Positions 1-7,507 of a DNA stretch of 30,464 bases are shown piece by piece; position 1 is the stretch's first letter; each line of letters starts with the position of its first letter. Both the position numbers and the translations under genes were made by a program. A model generated the notes under the pieces. That model saw only the letters and a list, made by a program, of their open reading frames with translations. It did not search any database and had not been told where the DNA came from. Source of the DNA: CAYLJO01 sp964383905 (lineage in GTDB: Bacteria > Acidobacteriota > Blastocatellia > Pyrinomonadales > Pyrinomonadaceae); contig CAYLJO010000054.1 in NCBI GenBank assembly GCA_964383905.1, positions 1 to 30,464 on the forward strand, in the 5' to 3' direction.

Positions 1-196
1 GCCGTCAACGATTAGGGTTAAAGCGTTAAGAGACAGCTTTTTGAACAGCCTCTAGTAACGATACATTACGTGCCGGAAAATCTTGTCCAGTTTCTTTAGC
101 TGTGATAACTTTTACCGCATAGTAAAGCCGGTGGCGCGCCGAGGAATCTGGCCGCCGTGAGTCTACAATCCCCACTTATTCCGCCAGGTGAAGCTT
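1..196. other. Left-edge intergenic stretch
   Basis: No coding frame with a plausible start or protein-like composition is visible here. The stretch ends in AGGTGA (186-191), which serves as the ribosome binding site of the next gene. No clear promoter or terminator could be assigned. Confidence 0.4.
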
Positions 197-583
197 ATGG
201 AAGACAAAAAATACACGCAGGCCAGGAGGCCTGAAACCGCCGAGCCCGCAGCCCTCAAGCCCAAGCGCACGCCCGACGGCGCTTACGGATTTTCATTCAG
301 TATCGGGCTCGGGTTAATTCTCTTCATCACGGGCCTTTTTATCAGTTTAACGCTTGGTATCGGCACCGGAATCGGGTTGGTTTTCGGCATCCCTCTGCTC
401 ATCGCCGGCCTCGTCCTCCCGCTCTTTATGATGCGTGATCTCTTCACGCGAAACGAGCTTAAGGGACCATGTCCTTACTGCGGAGCTAACATCCACACGA
501 CAGACGCCACGATCAGATTGGACTGCCCCGAGTGCAGAAAGCGGATCGAAGTGCGGGATATGAAATTCATTCAAGCTAAGTAG
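197..583 (+). CDS. Small two-TM membrane protein with C-terminal zinc ribbon
   Basis: Unrecognised protein of 128 residues. The N-terminal 30 residues are polar and charged. Two hydrophobic segments follow (about residues 32-53 and 56-79), rich in Gly, Leu and Ile and separated by a very short turn, so they look like a membrane hairpin. The C-terminal part carries CPYC (92-95) and CPEC (110-113), which is a typical zinc-ribbon arrangement and would lie on the same side as the N-terminus. A GTG nine bases upstream (188) is in frame, but the ATG at 197 was chosen because AGGTGA sits 5 bases before it. The gene converges with the last oxidase gene, 81 bases away. The role is unknown; the zinc ribbon may only stabilise the fold. 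Confidence 0.7.
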   Translation: MEDKKYTQARRPETAEPAALKPKRTPDGAYGFSFSIGLGLILFITGLFISLTLGIGTGIGLVFGIPLLIAGLVLPLFMMRDLFTRNELKGPCPYCGANIHTTDATIRLDCPECRKRIEVRDMKFIQAK

Positions 584-664
584 TCCGCGGCTCTCGCAGC
601 GGGAAAACAGCACTCGGCGTAAAATGGCAGATATTTTATTCGGCGCCTTCAACTGGAATGCCGC

Positions 665-1021
665 CTAATGTTGCTGCGGATTTCCTACAACTCCGGCAGG
701 GCGGTCTAAATAGGTAGGACGGTCTAAATACCTTTCATCCCACCTTCTAGTCGAGTAGTCACTCATCGTTAACACGAACAGGATCCCCAGCCAGAAGAGT
801 CCTGCGGCGACGATCACCCACGTCAAGCGTGAGCTGTAACGCACGTGCATAAAATAAAGGACGACGAGCGTGGCTTTGATGACGGCGATGGTCAGGGCGA
901 CGACGGTGTTCCACTGCCTACCCAGGTCAACGCGAGCCGCTAGGACCGTGAGCAGTGTGAAGACCATCAGGGCGCCAAAAATCGTAAAGTAAATTTTTCG
1001 TGAAACGATATGTTCAGACAT
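665..1021 (-). CDS. ctaF: Cytochrome c oxidase subunit IV (caa3 type)
   Basis: Small membrane subunit of the heme-copper oxidase, 118 residues, last gene of the respiratory operon. Three hydrophobic segments (about 11-31, 40-60 and 67-87) fit the prokaryotic subunit IV family. The stretch around residues 49-62, with Lys-Ala-Thr-Leu-Val-Val and a following FMHVRYSSRL, is the conserved core seen in this family. The subunit binds no redox centre; it is thought to stabilise the oxidase. The ATG at 1021 lies 11 bases after the stop of subunit III and is preceded by GAGGG. The C-terminal 30 residues are polar and contain a short repeated YLDRP. Family assignment is firm; the gene name varies between genomes (coxD or ctaF). 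Confidence 0.88.
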   Translation of the reverse strand: MSEHIVSRKIYFTIFGALMVFTLLTVLAARVDLGRQWNTVVALTIAVIKATLVVLYFMHVRYSSRLTWVIVAAGLFWLGILFVLTMSDYSTRRWDERYLDRPTYLDRPAGVVGNPQQH

Positions 1022-1032
1022 AACGTCGGCCC

Positions 1033-1737
1033 TCAGTGCCCGCCGTGCTCAAGATGCCTGCCGAGCAGGTATAACAACGGAAAGAGAAATATCCAGACGA
1101 TGTCGACAAAGTGCCAGTAGAGGCCCGAGATCTCCACCGGCGAGTGATATTCCGGAGTGTAGCGGCCGCGCCAGGCGAAGTAGACCAGGAAGGAAAGTAC
1201 CCCGAGGCCGATGATCATGTGCAGCGCGTGGAGGCCGGTCATCGCGAAATAGATGTAGTAAAACATCTCAATATTATGCTCCGTCACGCCTTGAGGGAGC
1301 GGGCCTTCCCATTTAAACGGGTTACCCGGGATCAGACTTCCGGGGATCAGGTGATCTACGTATTTATCGTGGTACTCTTTCGCTTTAATGACAAGGAACG
1401 TCAGCCCGAGCGCCATCGTGATGAGCAAAAACAGAATCTGCAGGCGACGGGTTCCGGTCTGTGCGCTGTAGACGGCCAGCGCCATCGTCAAGCTGCTACA
1501 GATCAGCACCGCAGTATTGATCGCGCCGAGCGGGAGGTCGAGGTGATTACTGGCGGCGGCAAAGGCACTGGAAAATGTTGAGCGGTAAAGGGTGTAAGAG
1601 AAAAACAGACCGCCGAAGAACATGATCTCCGTCACGAGGAAGATCCACATCCCAATTGTCCCGGCTTCGCGCTGTTGCTCCATATTTTCGAAATGGTGCG
1701 CGAGCCCGGGGTGACTTACAGCATGACTCTCAGCCAA
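1033..1737 (-). CDS. ctaE: Cytochrome c oxidase subunit III
   Basis: Integral membrane subunit III of the terminal oxidase, about 234 residues. Seven hydrophobic segments begin near GMWIFLVTEIMFFGGLFFSY and end in the family signature WHFVDIVWIFLFPLLYL. The conserved stretch HALHMIIGLG lies in the second half. Subunit III carries no metal; it supports proton uptake and stability of subunit I. The frame opens at a TTG at 1767, but a second TTG at 1737 is a better start. It is preceded by GGGAGA at a spacing of about 6-7 bases, and the protein then begins LAESHAVSHPGLAHHFE, which resembles family N-termini. The gene lies between subunits I and IV in the usual order. Confidence 0.92.
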   Translation of the reverse strand: MAESHAVSHPGLAHHFENMEQQREAGTIGMWIFLVTEIMFFGGLFFSYTLYRSTFSSAFAAASNHLDLPLGAINTAVLICSSLTMALAVYSAQTGTRRLQILFLLITMALGLTFLVIKAKEYHDKYVDHLIPGSLIPGNPFKWEGPLPQGVTEHNIEMFYYIYFAMTGLHALHMIIGLGVLSFLVYFAWRGRYTPEYHSPVEISGLYWHFVDIVWIFLFPLLYLLGRHLEHGGH

Positions 1738-1775
1738 CTTTGTTCTCCCAGTCGAAATTGATACCAATTCAGTAA

Positions 1776-1792
1776 CTCATTGACTCAATGAG
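1776..1792 (-). other. Hairpin between oxidase subunit I and III genes
   Basis: CTCATTG (1776-1782), loop ACT, CAATGAG (1786-1792) form a perfect 7-bp stem in the 80-base gap between the subunit I stop and the subunit III start. No T-run follows on the transcribed strand, so it is unlikely to be a strong terminator. It could affect mRNA processing or the ratio of the two subunits, but it could also be chance. Confidence 0.35.
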
Positions 1793-1817
1793 AAAAATGA
1801 CCAACAGGTTTGATTGT

Positions 1818-3515
1818 TTATCCCGGCGTCATGCCATACTCCGCCGGATAATCGGGTTTATCGCCCGGACCAAATCTACCCACCACTTCAGTCTCTTCGT
1901 GAGGCGCAAACTCGTACGCTTCCCACGTCACCACGGGCGTCACCAGGAAGTTCTCGGTCGGCGGCGGCGATGTCGTCCGCCACTCCAGCCCGGGCAGCCT
2001 CCACGGGTTCGCTTCGGCGATACGCCCGTAGCGCATTGACCAGATCAGGTAAATCATCGGGATTAACAGCCCGACGCCGAGTATCGAAGCGCCCGCCGTG
2101 GAGAGGACGTGCAGCACCTGAAACTCCGGTGAATAAAAATGGTAACGGCGCGGCATACCCCAGTAGCCGAGCATAAATTGTGGAAAGAATGTCAGGTTGA
2201 AGCCGACGAAGACGACCAGCGTCGAAAACCTCCCCCACCCTTCCGGGTACATCCGCCCGCTGATCTTCGGCCACCAGTAGTGCAGCCCGCCGAGATAGGC
2301 GAGCAGCGTGCCTCCGACCATGATGTAATGGAAGTGCGCGACGATGAAATAGGTCTGACTGAGGTGAACGTCAACGCCCAGCGCGGCGACAAACAAACCT
2401 GTCATGCCGCCGATGGTGAACAGCCCGATGAAGCCGAGCGCGCAGAGCATCGGCGTGTCGTAAGAAATCGAGGATTTATAAAGTGTCGCCGTCCAGTTAA
2501 AGACCTTGATCGCCGAGGGGATGGCCACGGCAAAGCTTAAGAACGAAAAGATCATGCCCGCGTAAACGGACTGGCCGGCGACGAACAAGTGGTGGCCCCA
2601 GACGAGGAAACCAAAGACCGCGATCGCGATCGACGAGAAGGCGACGAAGCTATAGCCGAAGATATTCTTCCGTGAAAAGTTGGCGATCAATTCGCTGATC
2701 ACGCCCATGCCCGGCAGCACCATGATGTAAACGGCCGGGTGCGAGTAGAACCAAAACAGGTGCTGGTACAGAATCGGGTCACCACCCAGCGCCGGATCGA
2801 AAATGCCCACATGCGCGAGCCTTTCAAACGCCAGCAGCACCATCGTGATCGCAATGACGGGGGTTCCCAGCACAAAGATGAGGCTCGTCGCGTAGTGCGA
2901 CCAGATGAAGAGCGGCAGACGTAACCAAGTCATGCCGGGGGCGCGCATCGTATGGATGGTGACGATGAAGTTCAGCCCCGTCAGGATCGAGGAGAAGCCG
3001 TTGATGAAAATGCCGAGACCCGCCAGGACGACATAGGAATTGGAGAAGGTTGTGCTGTACGGCGCGTAGAATGTCCAGCCCGTATCAACGCCGCCGGCGA
3101 GCAGTGCATAGATCGTGATTACGCCGGCTATGATATAGATGTACCAGCTCAACAGATTAATGCGCGGGAAGGCCAGATCCTTGGCGCCGATCATTAATGG
3201 CACAAGGAAGTTTCCGAGAGTCGCCGGGATGGAGGGTATCAGGAAAAAGAAGACCATGATGATACCGTGCTGCGTGAACAGCTTGTTGTAAGTGTTCGAC
3301 TCGACCAGGTACCCGTTCGGCGTCAGCAATTCAAGGCGAATCAGCAGCGCGTAGACCCCCCCGATGAAGAAGAAAAAAGTAACTGACCCAAGATAGAGCA
3401 GGGCGATGCGCTTGTGGTCCTTCGTCAGCAGCCAGGACTTAAGGCCATACTCGGCATTCAGGTAGTTCACCTTAGGGTTGATCGGTAGCTCAAAGCTCTC
3501 TATTTCTGTGCTCAT
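1818..3515 (-). CDS. ctaD: Cytochrome c oxidase subunit I, heme-copper oxidase type A2
   Basis: Catalytic subunit that reduces O2 to water and pumps protons, 565 residues with about 12 membrane segments. Visible ligands are H83 (low-spin heme), H259, H308 and H309 (CuB), H394 (high-spin heme) and H396 (low-spin heme). The helix VI motif is YSHPAVY (257-263), so the glutamate of the A1 motif HPEVY is absent. The Tyr-Ser pair marks subtype A2, known for example from Rhodothermus caa3 oxidase. The K-channel lysine is K337 (PSAIKVFNW). Y263 would be the tyrosine cross-linked to the CuB histidine. The ATG at 3515 follows subunit II by 54 bases with AAGGCG upstream. Paired with the heme-c subunit II and ACIII genes upstream, it forms the end of the quinol oxidation chain. 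Confidence 0.97.
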   Translation of the reverse strand: MSTEIESFELPINPKVNYLNAEYGLKSWLLTKDHKRIALLYLGSVTFFFFIGGVYALLIRLELLTPNGYLVESNTYNKLFTQHGIIMVFFFLIPSIPATLGNFLVPLMIGAKDLAFPRINLLSWYIYIIAGVITIYALLAGGVDTGWTFYAPYSTTFSNSYVVLAGLGIFINGFSSILTGLNFIVTIHTMRAPGMTWLRLPLFIWSHYATSLIFVLGTPVIAITMVLLAFERLAHVGIFDPALGGDPILYQHLFWFYSHPAVYIMVLPGMGVISELIANFSRKNIFGYSFVAFSSIAIAVFGFLVWGHHLFVAGQSVYAGMIFSFLSFAVAIPSAIKVFNWTATLYKSSISYDTPMLCALGFIGLFTIGGMTGLFVAALGVDVHLSQTYFIVAHFHYIMVGGTLLAYLGGLHYWWPKISGRMYPEGWGRFSTLVVFVGFNLTFFPQFMLGYWGMPRRYHFYSPEFQVLHVLSTAGASILGVGLLIPMIYLIWSMRYGRIAEANPWRLPGLEWRTTSPPPTENFLVTPVVTWEAYEFAPHEETEVVGRFGPGDKPDYPAEYGMTPG

Positions 3516-3569
3516 CGAATTATCGCCTTAGATTCTAATTATTGTCCGGTAGAAGAAGTTCGACCGAAA

Positions 3570-4691
3570 TCATGGCTGGGGGCTCGGCGGCGAACCCGTG
3601 CCGCCGGGCCCTCCCTGCATCACACTCGGCTGCGTCGCGCCCGTAGGGTTTGAGCGCAGCGATTTAAGCGACTTTGCCCCCACCCCCTCGGGCGTTGCCG
3701 GCCCCGTTTGCGGCCTATTCTCACGTGCCGGCGATGTCGTACTCAGCCCGGAAGATTTGCCGGGGCTCAGTGACTTAATGTAAGCAATGATTTGCAGCAA
3801 CTCCTCTTCGCTCACCTGGCCCTGGAATGTCGGCATGATCGGCTGGTAGCCGGCGACGATCTTGGCCTGCGGGTAGAGGACCGACTCGCGGATGTAGCCC
3901 TCGTCGGCCACTACCTTCCGCCCGTCGCTCAAGGAGACCTGGCTGTTGAGCAGGTTGATGAGCGACGGCCCGCGCCCGCCCTGACCATTGTCGCCGTGAC
4001 AGGAAGCGCAGCCGAACTTCTGTTGAAAGAGCTGCTGCCCGGCCGCGACCGGAGATTGCTGGTTGGCGTTGCCGCTGAGCCAGTTGTCAAAATCTGTCGG
4101 CTCCATGACGATGACATAGCCGGTCATGCTGGAATGATTCGTGCCGCAATATTGGGTGCAGAATAGATGGTAGCGGCCGGGCTTGGTGGCCTGGAACCAT
4201 TCGGAGGTGTAGCGGCCCGGCACCACGTCAGACTTGATGCGGAAGGCGGGGATGAAGAGGTCGTGGATGACGTCTTCGGTCGTCATCGTCAGCTTCACTT
4301 TCCGGCCGACCGGAACGTGTAGCTCGTTGATCTCACGTTGCCCCGTGGAATGCTGGAACTTCCACATCCACTGCTTGCCGACAACATATATCTCTAAAGC
4401 ATTTTCGGGCATGCGGTACTGTTCAAAGTAAACTCCGGCGCCCCACACGAACATGCTCATCGCGATCAGAAAAGGGGTGACAGTCCACAGCGATTCAAGC
4501 TTAAGTGAGCCGGCGATGGGCCGTGGAATTTCGTAGGGCGAGCGGCGGCGGTATTTGATGACGAAGAAGATCAGAACTCCACTGATCAGCAGCGTGAAAA
4601 AGATCGTCACCCCTGACAGGTAAAAATAGAGCGCATCGACGTGCCCCGCCGTGGTGGAGGCTTGCTCTGGCATAAAGGGTAGCCACTGCAT
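3570..4691 (-). CDS. ctaC: Cytochrome c oxidase subunit II with CuA and fused cytochrome c domain
   Basis: Electron-entry subunit, 373 residues. Two N-terminal membrane segments (about 21-46 and 68-89) are followed by the cupredoxin domain. The CuA ligands are H143, C178, C182, H186 and M189, in FCTQYCGTNHSSM. A class I cytochrome c domain starts at CASCH (228-232), with a likely axial Met in QPIMPTF near residue 287, which makes this a caa3-type subunit. It accepts electrons from the ACIII cytochromes and passes them to heme a. The last 65 residues or so are rich in Pro, Gly, Ser and Thr with no recognisable fold, an unusually long tail. The ATG at 4691 follows the SCO stop by 3 bases, so the two are probably translationally coupled. 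Confidence 0.96.
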   Translation of the reverse strand: MQWLPFMPEQASTTAGHVDALYFYLSGVTIFFTLLISGVLIFFVIKYRRRSPYEIPRPIAGSLKLESLWTVTPFLIAMSMFVWGAGVYFEQYRMPENALEIYVVGKQWMWKFQHSTGQREINELHVPVGRKVKLTMTTEDVIHDLFIPAFRIKSDVVPGRYTSEWFQATKPGRYHLFCTQYCGTNHSSMTGYVIVMEPTDFDNWLSGNANQQSPVAAGQQLFQQKFGCASCHGDNGQGGRGPSLINLLNSQVSLSDGRKVVADEGYIRESVLYPQAKIVAGYQPIMPTFQGQVSEEELLQIIAYIKSLSPGKSSGLSTTSPARENRPQTGPATPEGVGAKSLKSLRSNPTGATQPSVMQGGPGGTGSPPSPQP

Positions 4692-4694
4692 AAT

Positions 4695-5684
4695 TTATGC
4701 CGTCCCTCCCGCGTTCAGTTCCTTGTTCAATTCCTGCGGCCCGACTTTGGCTGATCCTCCACGCCGCCGCAATAAAAGGATGAGCATTGCGATCGCGATC
4801 ACCGTCAGGATGCCGCCCGCGCGCATTATGTTCATGACAGCCGCGCCGTATTTGCCGGTCGCCGGGTCATAGTGGTAGCAGTAGAGTAGCAACTCATCCA
4901 CGGGCGAGCCGATCCTGTTCGCCGAAGCTTCAATGAGACCGAGCCGCAAATCTTTGGGCGCGTACTCGATGCCGTAGAAGTAGCGCGCCAGCTTCCCCTG
5001 CGGCGTCAACACCATGATGCCGCTCGCGTGAGCAAACTGGCCCGTCGCGGGATCAAAGTTATAATGAAATCCGACCGCACTGGTCAGCCGCTTGATGGCC
5101 GTCTCGTCACCCGTCAGAAAATGCCAACCGTCGGCCGCCCCGGGCCGGTTATACGCCTTGACGTATGTCTCCTTTTTAGAGGCGGCAAGCGCCGGGGTCT
5201 CGCGCGGGTCGAAGCTGACGGTCACGACCGTGTATTGTTCGCCGATGTTGAAAGACATTGCTTTGAAACTGCCGAGCATGCCATTCAGTACTTGTGTGCA
5301 GAGCATCGGGCAATCGTAATAGACGAGCGAAAGCACCACCGGGCGGCTGCTGAAGTATGAGCCGAGCTGAACCGGCCGGCCCGCTTCATCCTTAAACGTG
5401 AGGTCGAGCGGCACCTGCTCATTAAGCCGCTGGTCGATGCCGACCTCTTGCAGCGCCTTGGGTAACCCGTTCGCCACTTGGCCGGTCTCCGGCGCCGGCG
5501 CATACAAGGGCGAATCGTAGCGCGGCACCATCTGGAACAGAAGGCAAAAAGCAAAAGGTAAAAAGCACAATGTCAGAGACGGGGCGGGCCACCGGCGGCG
5601 CAATAACATCCAGGGTGCCCGCTGTGGGCTCTGGCCTGACGCCGTTTGCTCTTTAACCTTTTGCCTTTTGCCTTTTGCCTTCAT
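4695..5684 (-). CDS. SCO1/SenC-type copper chaperone with C-terminal membrane anchor
   Basis: Thioredoxin-fold protein that delivers copper to the CuA site of subunit II, encoded next door. 329 residues. The copper ligands are in DCPMLC (C125 and C129, the CxxxC motif) and H219 in AHASGI. A conserved DPRET follows strand 3 (159-163). A hydrophobic segment near 36-50 looks like a signal or anchor, and a second one (about 289-306, followed by RRR) is a C-terminal anchor. The ATG overlaps the previous stop by one base (TAATG). The first 12 residues and the segment around FLPFAFCLLF are encoded by heptanucleotide repeat arms (5541-5568 and 5645-5679), so this N-terminus may be a recent addition. 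A later start is possible, but no better ribosome site is seen. Confidence 0.92.
   Translation of the reverse strand: MKAKGKRQKVKEQTASGQSPQRAPWMLLRRRWPAPSLTLCFLPFAFCLLFQMVPRYDSPLYAPAPETGQVANGLPKALQEVGIDQRLNEQVPLDLTFKDEAGRPVQLGSYFSSRPVVLSLVYYDCPMLCTQVLNGMLGSFKAMSFNIGEQYTVVTVSFDPRETPALAASKKETYVKAYNRPGAADGWHFLTGDETAIKRLTSAVGFHYNFDPATGQFAHASGIMVLTPQGKLARYFYGIEYAPKDLRLGLIEASANRIGSPVDELLLYCYHYDPATGKYGAAVMNIMRAGGILTVIAIAMLILLLRRRGGSAKVGPQELNKELNAGGTA
5541..5684. repeat. Inverted heptamer-repeat element, core TTTTGCC
   Basis: The left arm is four heptamers in a row (5541-5568: AAGGCAA, AAAGCAA, AAGGTAA, AAAGCAC). The right arm is on the opposite strand sense (5645-5679: TTTGCTC, TTTAACC, then TTTTGCC three times). 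The arms are separated by about 76 bases and could pair as a long imperfect hairpin. The element spans the first 48 codons of the SCO gene and includes its start codon. The period of 7 and the inverted layout are directly visible. Relation to the short tandemly repeated repetitive (STRR) heptamers known from cyanobacteria is an inference. Confidence 0.8.
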
Positions 5685-6256
5685 TACTGGTCTCTCTTTT
5701 CCGTCGTCCGCCCTGAGCTCGAATAAGTCGGCATATCAACCCCGTAATCTACCGCATTCGGCCCGCCCTGCTGCGGTCTGGCAGACAGGCTCTTCTGCAC
5801 AATCTGTTTTTTCGCCTCTTCGATAGGGAGACCGACCACTTTACCGCTCTGATCGACCGGGCCGCGTTTGAGTGTCTGATCCCACTGATCCCGCAGCACC
5901 TTCATCTCGGCCTGCGGTTCCTTCAACTCTAAATTGACCCTCTGGCCATTCTCCATGGTCACCCCAAAGCCGGGAGCATCCTGCAAACGGGGCCCGGGTG
6001 GCAACTGCTCATTCGCGGTCATGGCCATCGGCGGGCGCGGCGGCTCCACCGCCTTCGCGCGGTCGTCGAGAACCCTAAACATCAGCCCGATCAAAAAATG
6101 AATGATCGCGGCGAAAACGAGCAGCCCCCCGACGAAGATCAGGACCGCTCGCACGTTGACGTCGCTCTTTTCGTGTGTGACATCAATGTTCTTGATGTGC
6201 GAAACATCAGGCGTCTTGCTCACGCCTTCGCCGCTCTGTCCTTTAGAGCTTTTCAT
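5684..6256 (-). CDS. Single-TM protein between actF and SCO (candidate ActG-like subunit or oxidase accessory)
   Basis: 190 residues, no catalytic motif recognised. The N-terminus is polar (TPDVSHIKNIDVTHEKSDV). One membrane segment follows (about 37-60, VRAVLIFVGGLLVFAAIIHFLIG), then an outer-facing, Pro-rich domain. The C-terminal half contains GKVVGLPIEEAKKQIVQK. This resembles a small family I recall next to cox and SCO genes in Acidobacteriota, with a pattern close to V-x-I-P-I-x-x-A-M-x-L-L. Its place right after actF matches that of the single-TM ActG reported in some ACIII clusters, but I see no sequence proof. It shares one base with the SCO start and lies 49 bases after the actF stop, so it is certainly in the operon. 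Confidence 0.75.
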   Translation of the reverse strand: MKSSKGQSGEGVSKTPDVSHIKNIDVTHEKSDVNVRAVLIFVGGLLVFAAIIHFLIGLMFRVLDDRAKAVEPPRPPMAMTANEQLPPGPRLQDAPGFGVTMENGQRVNLELKEPQAEMKVLRDQWDQTLKRGPVDQSGKVVGLPIEEAKKQIVQKSLSARPQQGGPNAVDYGVDMPTYSSSGRTTEKRDQ

Positions 6257-6305
6257 GATCCAGTCCCTCTTACTTTGCCGACTATTTCACCGTCTTCAAT
6301 CCCTC

Positions 6306-7505
6306 TCAGTGGTGATGCCGCCCGCGTTCAATCACCTCTTCCAGTTGCGGATCATTGAGCGGCAAAAGCGGCCGGCTCTTCAGCTGTGAGGTGAAGAACC
6401 ACAGCCAGATGCCGCCCACACCGATCGCCGCCGCAACATCCATCCACATCCAACGGACGTGGAAGCCTCTCCGTTGGAACTCCGGCTCGATCAGCCAGAA
6501 CAGGTCGATGAAGCGCATAATAAAGACCAGGCCGGCGACAATCGCCAGCAGCCGTGCGTTGCGCTTCAGGTCGCGCGAGAGAAGCATCACGAACGGCAAC
6601 GCGAAATGCAGAATAACCACCGCCAGCGCAATAAATCCCCAGAAGCCGTACATCCGGTGCAGGTACCACCGGGCTTCCTCCGGGAGGTTGCCCGACCAGA
6701 TAATCAGGAACTGCGAGAAATTAAAGTAGGCCCAGAGCATGACGAAAGCGAGAAGGAGCTTGCCGAGGTCATGGAAATGCGTGGGCGCAACCACACCCGC
6801 CAGCGGCCTCCGGTTCACCAGCATCGACATCACCGCGATCATAAACGCAAAGCCACTGAGCGCCCAGGAGGCCACAAAGATGAGTCCGAAAATCGTCGAA
6901 TACCAGGTCGCATCAAGCGACATCACCCAGTCAATCGCCGCAAATGTCGTGGTCAGAACGAAAAGCACAATGCCCGGCCCGCTCAACATCTGAAACCGCC
7001 GCAGCAGACTGCGGTCGGCCGTTTGATCCTGCTCAACCGACCATTTATTGAGGAAGTAGCTGAGCACGATCCAGATGGCGAAATAAACGGCGGCCCGGAT
7101 AAGAAAGAAGGTTACGTTCAGGTAGGGGGCCTTGCCCTGTACGACCTTTCTTTCGGCCAGTTCACGGATGTGTTCCGGGTGTATCCACTCGTACAGGTAG
7201 CTCATTCCAATCGCGACCGGAATGAAAAGTATGAGCATGAGCGGGATTGTTCTCGACGCCGACTCAAGCACACGCCGGATGACGAGACCCCAGGCCCCAC
7301 CGGTCAGGTGTTGCAGCATCAGGACTGCCAGGCAGCCAAGCGCCACGCCCGTCCAGAAAACAAAGGCCACCAGGTAGGAGTGAAAAAATTGTGCGGGCTG
7401 AAAGACGGCGCCGACACCGAGCAGGGCGAGAAAAACGACGCCCACAATAAGCGCGCGCTGCTGAACGCGACCAAGTTCTGGCGGCGCAGTATATGCCGCA
7501 TCCAT
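6306..7505 (-). CDS. actF: Alternative complex III subunit ActF (integral membrane)
   Basis: Membrane subunit of the quinol:cytochrome c/oxidase oxidoreductase, 399 residues with about ten hydrophobic segments. ActF and ActC both descend from the NrfD/PsrC fold; ActF lacks a bound redox cofactor and is proposed to take part in proton translocation. Visible family features include IDWVMSLDATWYSTIFG in the middle, HDLGKLLLAFVMLWAYFNFSQFLIIW and GNLPEEARWYLHR after it. The ATG at 7505 follows the actE stop by 2 bases. The C-terminus ends in three histidines after a polar tail. The position after actE and the sequence features agree, so the assignment is firm. Confidence 0.93.
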   Translation of the reverse strand: MDAAYTAPPELGRVQQRALIVGVVFLALLGVGAVFQPAQFFHSYLVAFVFWTGVALGCLAVLMLQHLTGGAWGLVIRRVLESASRTIPLMLILFIPVAIGMSYLYEWIHPEHIRELAERKVVQGKAPYLNVTFFLIRAAVYFAIWIVLSYFLNKWSVEQDQTADRSLLRRFQMLSGPGIVLFVLTTTFAAIDWVMSLDATWYSTIFGLIFVASWALSGFAFMIAVMSMLVNRRPLAGVVAPTHFHDLGKLLLAFVMLWAYFNFSQFLIIWSGNLPEEARWYLHRMYGFWGFIALAVVILHFALPFVMLLSRDLKRNARLLAIVAGLVFIMRFIDLFWLIEPEFQRRGFHVRWMWMDVAAAIGVGGIWLWFFTSQLKSRPLLPLNDPQLEEVIERGRHHH

Positions 7506-7507
7506 TA

